Shown here one piece after another: positions 59,801 through 64,000 of a stretch of 64,000 nt of DNA. Source of the stretch: Malachius bipustulatus (Eukaryota > Arthropoda > Insecta > Coleoptera > Melyridae); NCBI GenBank assembly GCA_910589415.1, contig OU342630.1, positions 81,774,186 to 81,838,185 on the forward strand, in the 5' to 3' direction. Under the pieces are notes generated by a model, which was given only the letters and a program-made list of their open reading frames with translations, had not been told where the DNA came from and made no database searches. The translations under genes and the position numbers were made by a program. The number at the start of each line of letters is the position of its first letter. The stretch's first letter is position 1.

Positions 59801-62800
59801 CCAACTCCGATTCTGCTAATGCTGTTCTGAATCAAAATGATGATTTTTTATTACAATATGACGAACATCACTTTAATCGGTATACAGGGTGTTTCAATAA
59901 TGGTCTCAGGCAAAAACATTTTGCATACAAATTCTAGTCGGATAACTACTTTTAATGAAATCAATAATTTTGCAATGTAAATCGCCCAACAATACCTGAG
60001 AGAAATTCAAATATCTGAAAAACGGTGCGCCATATGAAAAAAATTAAAGAATACTTTTTTGTTCTAGCGTGCATTGGTTTAGAATAAAAGGAACTACCCT
60101 TTATATTTGGCTCAATATCACTGCAACACAAATAGTGGGTATTATAAAGGCTCATTAAGCTAACGGGCAGACTTTTGTGGCAATTTCTGAAAAAGGTATC
60201 GACTAAGTGGAAAACTTAGCAATTTAGTGATTCTTGACATGAAAGGGATTATAAAAATGTTATTAAAAGTAATTTGACTTCTAAATCAGCTTCAAAAACG
60301 GTAACAGAAATCTGGTCGTTAGCTTAATAAGCGCCTTCATAATAATTCACCCACTGAAGATGTTGCCATGATTGACATACTACCAACTTCAGTAGTATGT
60401 TCCTGACCTCGTTTCAAGCAAAAAAGTCCTATGAGCAAACTCCAATAATTCTCCATAGTTACCGAGCTACAAGTGTTCAAAGATCAGAAGTTAAATTATT
60501 AAGGAAATAAGCCATTTTTCCGAAATTTTTCAGTCAATAAGGTTTTGGTGGGATCGAGTGCCGGAATGTTGTTAAATGTTCTACAATCTTCAAGAATCTT
60601 TGGGAATGTTCGAGACTTAAACATGATTGAGAATGTTCTAGAATTTTTTTGAATGTTTGAGACTATTTTAGAATATTATAAAGATTTTAATGTTTTAGAT
60701 TGTTCTGTAATATTATAGAATTTTCTAGAAGGTTCTGGAATGTTCCAGAATATTTTAGTATGTTCTAGAATGTTAAAGAAGGTTCTAAAATGGTTCTATG
60801 ATCTTTCAAAATATCTGAGAATGTTCTAGAATGGTATCTGTAATATTCTAGAACGTTTTAGAATGTTCTGGAATACTTTTGAATGTTCAAACGATGTTTA
60901 CAGACGATTATAGAATGTTCACGATTGTTCTAGAATGTTTTTAAAAGTCCCAGATTGTTTTAGCATGTTCTGAAATATTCTCGAATGTTATGTGCTGGAT
61001 TGTTTTAGAAAATTCTGTATTATTCCAGGATGTTAAGGAATGTTTCAGAATGTTCTCGAATGTCCCGGAATGTTTTAAAATGTCTCAGAATGTTCTTGTT
61101 CTGGGGTATTCTAGAATGTTATTGAATGTTTTTTTTTATTTTTTTTTAATGTTCTGGAATTGTCTGAAATGTTTAATAATAAATTCTAGATTTGGAATGA
61201 TTCTAACATGTTTCAACAAGTTCTAGAATGTTTTAAAAATGTTCCATTATCCTATCATGGCGGGCATAAATTCCAGCTCAGAAGGGTATATAAGGCCGAT
61301 AGAGAGATGTTTGCTATTTTTGGTACTTAATCTATTAGACTGGGTCAAGGGCAAAGTGAAATTAATTTCAGTAAAACCTTCCAGAACCTTGTACATCCTA
61401 ACTATTCCATCATCATGGTTTGGTTGAGAACCTTTCAGCTCAGAAGGATGGAAGTTCAAAATCTTCTGAAGCATTCTAAACTGTTTCATGATCCTGTTTT
61501 GATGGGGTGGGAACACGATCCAATTCAGAAGAGTATTTTTAAGCAAAACTCACAGTGATAGAAAGTAAAATAAATCTTAGTGAAAATATTAAACGTAATA
61601 AGCCCAAGTAAATTCCTTAACAAAGTTAACAGTGTTTTAAAGAAAATTTAATATTTCAAGTAATATTTACGTCTTTCAAGACAGCTCTTGAAGATGGAAG
61701 AAACTTCCTGTGTAAGAACAATCCAGAACATTCAACAAGATGCTGAAAGAAGAAGAGGAGGAAGAAGAGGAAGAGAAGAATCGAAAAGAGAGAAACGAAT
61801 AAACAAGACGCACGATAACTTTACATAGGAGAGAGAAAACTTAACAGATGATATACAGTGTGACATACAGTAAGTAAATAAAATCAGAAGAATAAATGTC
61901 TTAGTTCCATTAGAGGCGACTAGGCAATTTTTTATTTAAACTTTTAAATATTTTTAAATCATACTCGAAAAAAAATTAAGGAACCACAAACCTCGTTGAA
62001 GGTGACCAATATACAGGTTTAAAATCTCTGAAAATGAAATTATTCTTATACAGGTTATAAAACTGCTTCAACTGATTTTTCACGTAAGGGTTCGTGTAAG
62101 TTTTATAAGCATTGCTCCAATCTCCTAGAAGGCCCCACGATTTGAATATATCAAGTTGCATTTTTGCTGTATGTTCAACAAAATTTCTAGCTAAAAAAAA
62201 CGATTCTATAAATTAGTAATCTATAAATTATAGTGTGATCAATGTGTTACCGATATTTCTAATTTTAATAGGTGACAGATTGTCTGTTTTGGATAAAGCT
62301 TTTAACTCAATAGGTAAACCATGGCAATCCCAACCTGGCACGTAATTCACTTTCACACCATTTAAAATCTTTTGCCTGATGATAGTATCTTTAAGAATCT
62401 GAAAATGAATTTAATAAAATTATATTCTTATAAAATAAAACTAATATTTTGAAGTGACATAAAAATGTTCTGGTAATGTTTCTAGTTTTCAACAACTTAC
62501 TTTGTTAATAGCATGACCCATATGTGGTGAGCCATTCGCATATAGTGGCCCATCATGTAATATAAATTCTGAACCGGATAAATTTTGTTTCTGCCATAAA
62601 TAAAGATCCTCAAACCCACAGACCTAGAAGCCAGACTGTTATTATTATTATTTTAGAAAGTTTTAGAGTTAATTCCTTACTTTATTGATTTTATCATCTC
62701 TTTCCACCAACTTCACATTTTCCAATTTCAGAGGAAATTTAGTTTTGGGTGTCAGCACTGTATCACTGTAAGATTTACGTTTAGCACTTTTACAAGTACA

Positions 62801-62842
62801 ATAGCAACGAGGAAACCTCTCTAAAATTATTCGACCAGTCAT
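56805..62842 (-). CDS. IARS2: Mitochondrial isoleucyl-tRNA synthetase (948 aa, 13 exons)
   Basis: Class I synthetase charging tRNA-Ile in the mitochondrion. Exons: 62842-62681, 62623-62501, 62398-62251, 62190-61992, 59826-59716, 59651-59458, 59131-58962, 58889-58477, 58416-58284, 58229-57934, 57876-57663, 57575-57138, 57050-56805. All introns are GT-AG, the frame is unbroken and the sum is 2,847 bases. An N-terminal arginine/cysteine-rich presequence ([17 protein letters not shown]) fits import. The HIGH motif reads HMGH in [27 protein letters not shown] follows. Next come the CP1 editing domain ([30 protein letters not shown]), IFDIWLDSG, and KMSKS in [10 protein letters not shown]. The anticodon-binding domain has [11 protein letters not shown], and the C-terminal CxxC...CxxC zinc finger reads CDRCRKF...CKRC. 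Length is close to animal IARS2 (about 1000 residues) and the FPG-type zinc finger is of the bacterial/mitochondrial type, so it is not the cytosolic enzyme. It converges with the coiled-coil gene. Confidence 0.97.
59886..60060. mobile_element. Single MITE end in IARS2 intron 4 (fragment)
   Basis: TATACAGGGTGTTTCAATAA at 59,881 has the TA-CAGGGTG terminus of the palindromic elements in this window. No matching inverted end was found, so this is a truncated copy or a chance hit. Confidence 0.4.
60555..61250. repeat. Degenerate GAATGTTCTA minisatellite, heat-shock-element-like
   Basis: About 0.7 kb of ~10-bp units (GAATGTTCTA and variants) in IARS2 intron 4. Where units are intact, the GAA and TTC pentamers alternate every five bases, which is the heat-shock-factor binding consensus. 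At 60,723-60,750 six consecutive alternating pentamers are perfect. Whether it is bound is unknown; it may simply be a decaying simple repeat. Confidence 0.8.
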
Positions 62843-63690
62843 GTTTGATTGTTAAAATTAAAATAATAATATAACAATATGCTGCTTAGTCAGGTTACTG
62901 TAACCACATCATAATCATTTTTGGGTTTAAAGTTACAGGAATGACAGCACTTTACCGCATTGCAGATCTCTGGAACAATTTTTATGATAATTATTATGTA
63001 ATATAACTTAATAGCATTCAAGATACAAAAATATTAATTTCATTACACAAGTGGTCCACTTTGAATTGCTATAGTAGGATTAATTTTAAAAAGTCAGATG
63101 TGACGCCACACTAACCGTCCGAATTAATATTTTTAATTTCACCAGAAAATGTCAAACAGTTAATTGTCAAGTTGTGAACGAGCGTAAATTATAGAAGGAA
63201 ATCATTCAAACAATGAATTGAACCGCTTACGTCAGTTTGAGAGCCACTGACAACTACATAAAATTTATTCACGTAATGACATTCTATCCTCTGTGTTGTG
63301 CATTTAATTCTCATTCAAAACCAATGTTGACGTATACTTATTTATGCGGGATGGAGTGTTTAGACAAACTGGACGGTTACTATAAAAACCACGTATATGA
63401 AACAAAATAAATCGAACTATCAAATGGATGTGTATTCTTAATCGATACGTATGACTTTTTAGACTTTATTGGACTATATTAACTTTTTTATTGGAAATAT
63501 AAAATTTTGTTTATGTAATACGATGTGAAAATACGATGTTCCAGACATGCAAGAGGTAGCCTACACCCAATTTTAGGAATGGTACTTCAAGAAGAATAAA
63601 TTTTTTGACATGTAGGTACAAAAAAAAGAAAATTCAGTGTTCAAAGGAAACTGAAAATATTTTTTGGCTGAAGCCTGATATTTACAATTT
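62843..63690. other. Upstream region of IARS2, no gene seen
   Basis: The IARS2 promoter should lie just above 62,842. No TATA box, initiator or downstream element could be assigned. The rest is AT-rich without exon-like frames. Confidence 0.45.
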
Positions 63691-63900
63691 TATGATTTTA
63701 ACAGGCCTTCACATTCGTCTGATTTAAAGGCCTCTGCTGACTTTTTCCACTGGGGTTATCTATGCTAACATGCCAGCAACAATCCAAGTGCTCAAAAACA
63801 ATATTCAAGGTGAAATCCGAGCACTAAGGTAGAAGTACCAGTTGTGGCCACTTTTAGTAATTTTCTTACTTTGGAAAACTGTGAAAGTTACATTTGTACC
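63690..63900 (+). pseudogene. C-terminal scrap of a DDE transposase (IS630-Tc1-mariner group)
   Basis: The reading SDLKASADFFHWGYL is followed, after a frame change, by ANMPATIQVLKNNIQGEIRA. This matches the block SPDLxPxDFFLWGYxKxxVYxxxPxTIxxLKxNIxxEI of mariner-like transposases. The stop and frame change show decay, and the rest of the element is absent or unrecognisable. Confidence 0.6.
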
Positions 63901-64000
63901 AGTTATTGATTCAAATTATGTAGGTACGATTTTATGATGGCTTTTCTCAAAATAAATATATTTCATTTGAGAATACAGGCTCTTATTTATAAAATATTTC

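Noticed and set aside
1..64000. tRNA and rRNA genes
   Set aside because: I looked for the GGTTCGAATCC-type B box with a matching acceptor stem and for rRNA-like conserved blocks and found none that hold up by eye. A covariance-model scan would be decisive.

Overview
The window looks like a piece of an insect (at least arthropod) nuclear genome. It is AT-rich, its genes are split by short GT-AG introns, the encoded proteins are metazoan (an ABCA lipid transporter, a mitochondrial isoleucyl-tRNA synthetase), and the space between them is packed with mobile elements: mariner, Tc1, Ty3, non-LTR and many palindromic MITEs. The order cannot be fixed from the sequence alone. A 200-base run of N shows that it is a draft scaffold.

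Layout. (1) 1-10,262, minus strand: the N-terminal two thirds of an ABCA-family transporter. Fourteen exons join in one open frame; the C-terminal half lies off the left edge and the first coding exon was not found. (2) 10.3-23 kb: no recognisable host gene. It holds a Tc1-type MITE, two RNase H/zinc-knuckle scraps of a non-LTR element flanking a ~33-bp minisatellite, a decayed mariner (17.2-17.8 kb), a decayed Tc1-like element (18.0-19.0 kb) and a 5'-truncated non-LTR reverse transcriptase with a (TTGTA)n tail (21.7-23.0 kb). (3) 23.3-29.2 kb: an apparently intact Ty3-type LTR retrotransposon (no sequence difference seen between its 307-bp LTRs, 5-bp target duplication, one 1330-codon gag-pol) inserted inside a palindromic MITE. 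(4) 29.2-38.4 kb: no clear gene. It holds a hammerhead-like motif in two opposite copies, a decayed palindromic element, a tandem pair of Harbinger-like MITEs and another palindromic MITE. (5) 38.4-50.1 kb: a palindromic MITE interrupted by at least 10 kb of foreign DNA. That DNA carries two tandem-repeat blocks and a near-perfect 7.3-kb palindrome running into the N gap. Each palindrome arm has a frameshifted gene of unknown function, a truncated copy of that gene, and a GC-richer repeat block at the centre. (6) 51.4-56.4 kb, plus strand: a five-exon gene for a 614-residue coiled-coil protein with a basic, proline-rich tail. It has one GC-AG intron and two introns that host palindromic elements. 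(7) 56.8-62.8 kb, minus strand: a complete 13-exon mitochondrial isoleucyl-tRNA synthetase (948 residues), converging tail to tail with the coiled-coil gene. Its fourth intron holds a long array of heat-shock-element-like pentamers. (8) 62.8-64 kb: upstream DNA with a transposase scrap.

The three host genes have no evident functional link. The most unusual part is the 38.5-48.8 kb insertion with its giant palindrome. It is either a very large fold-back mobile element, possibly heterozygous, or an inverted-read assembly artefact at a contig end; the sequence gives clues both ways.
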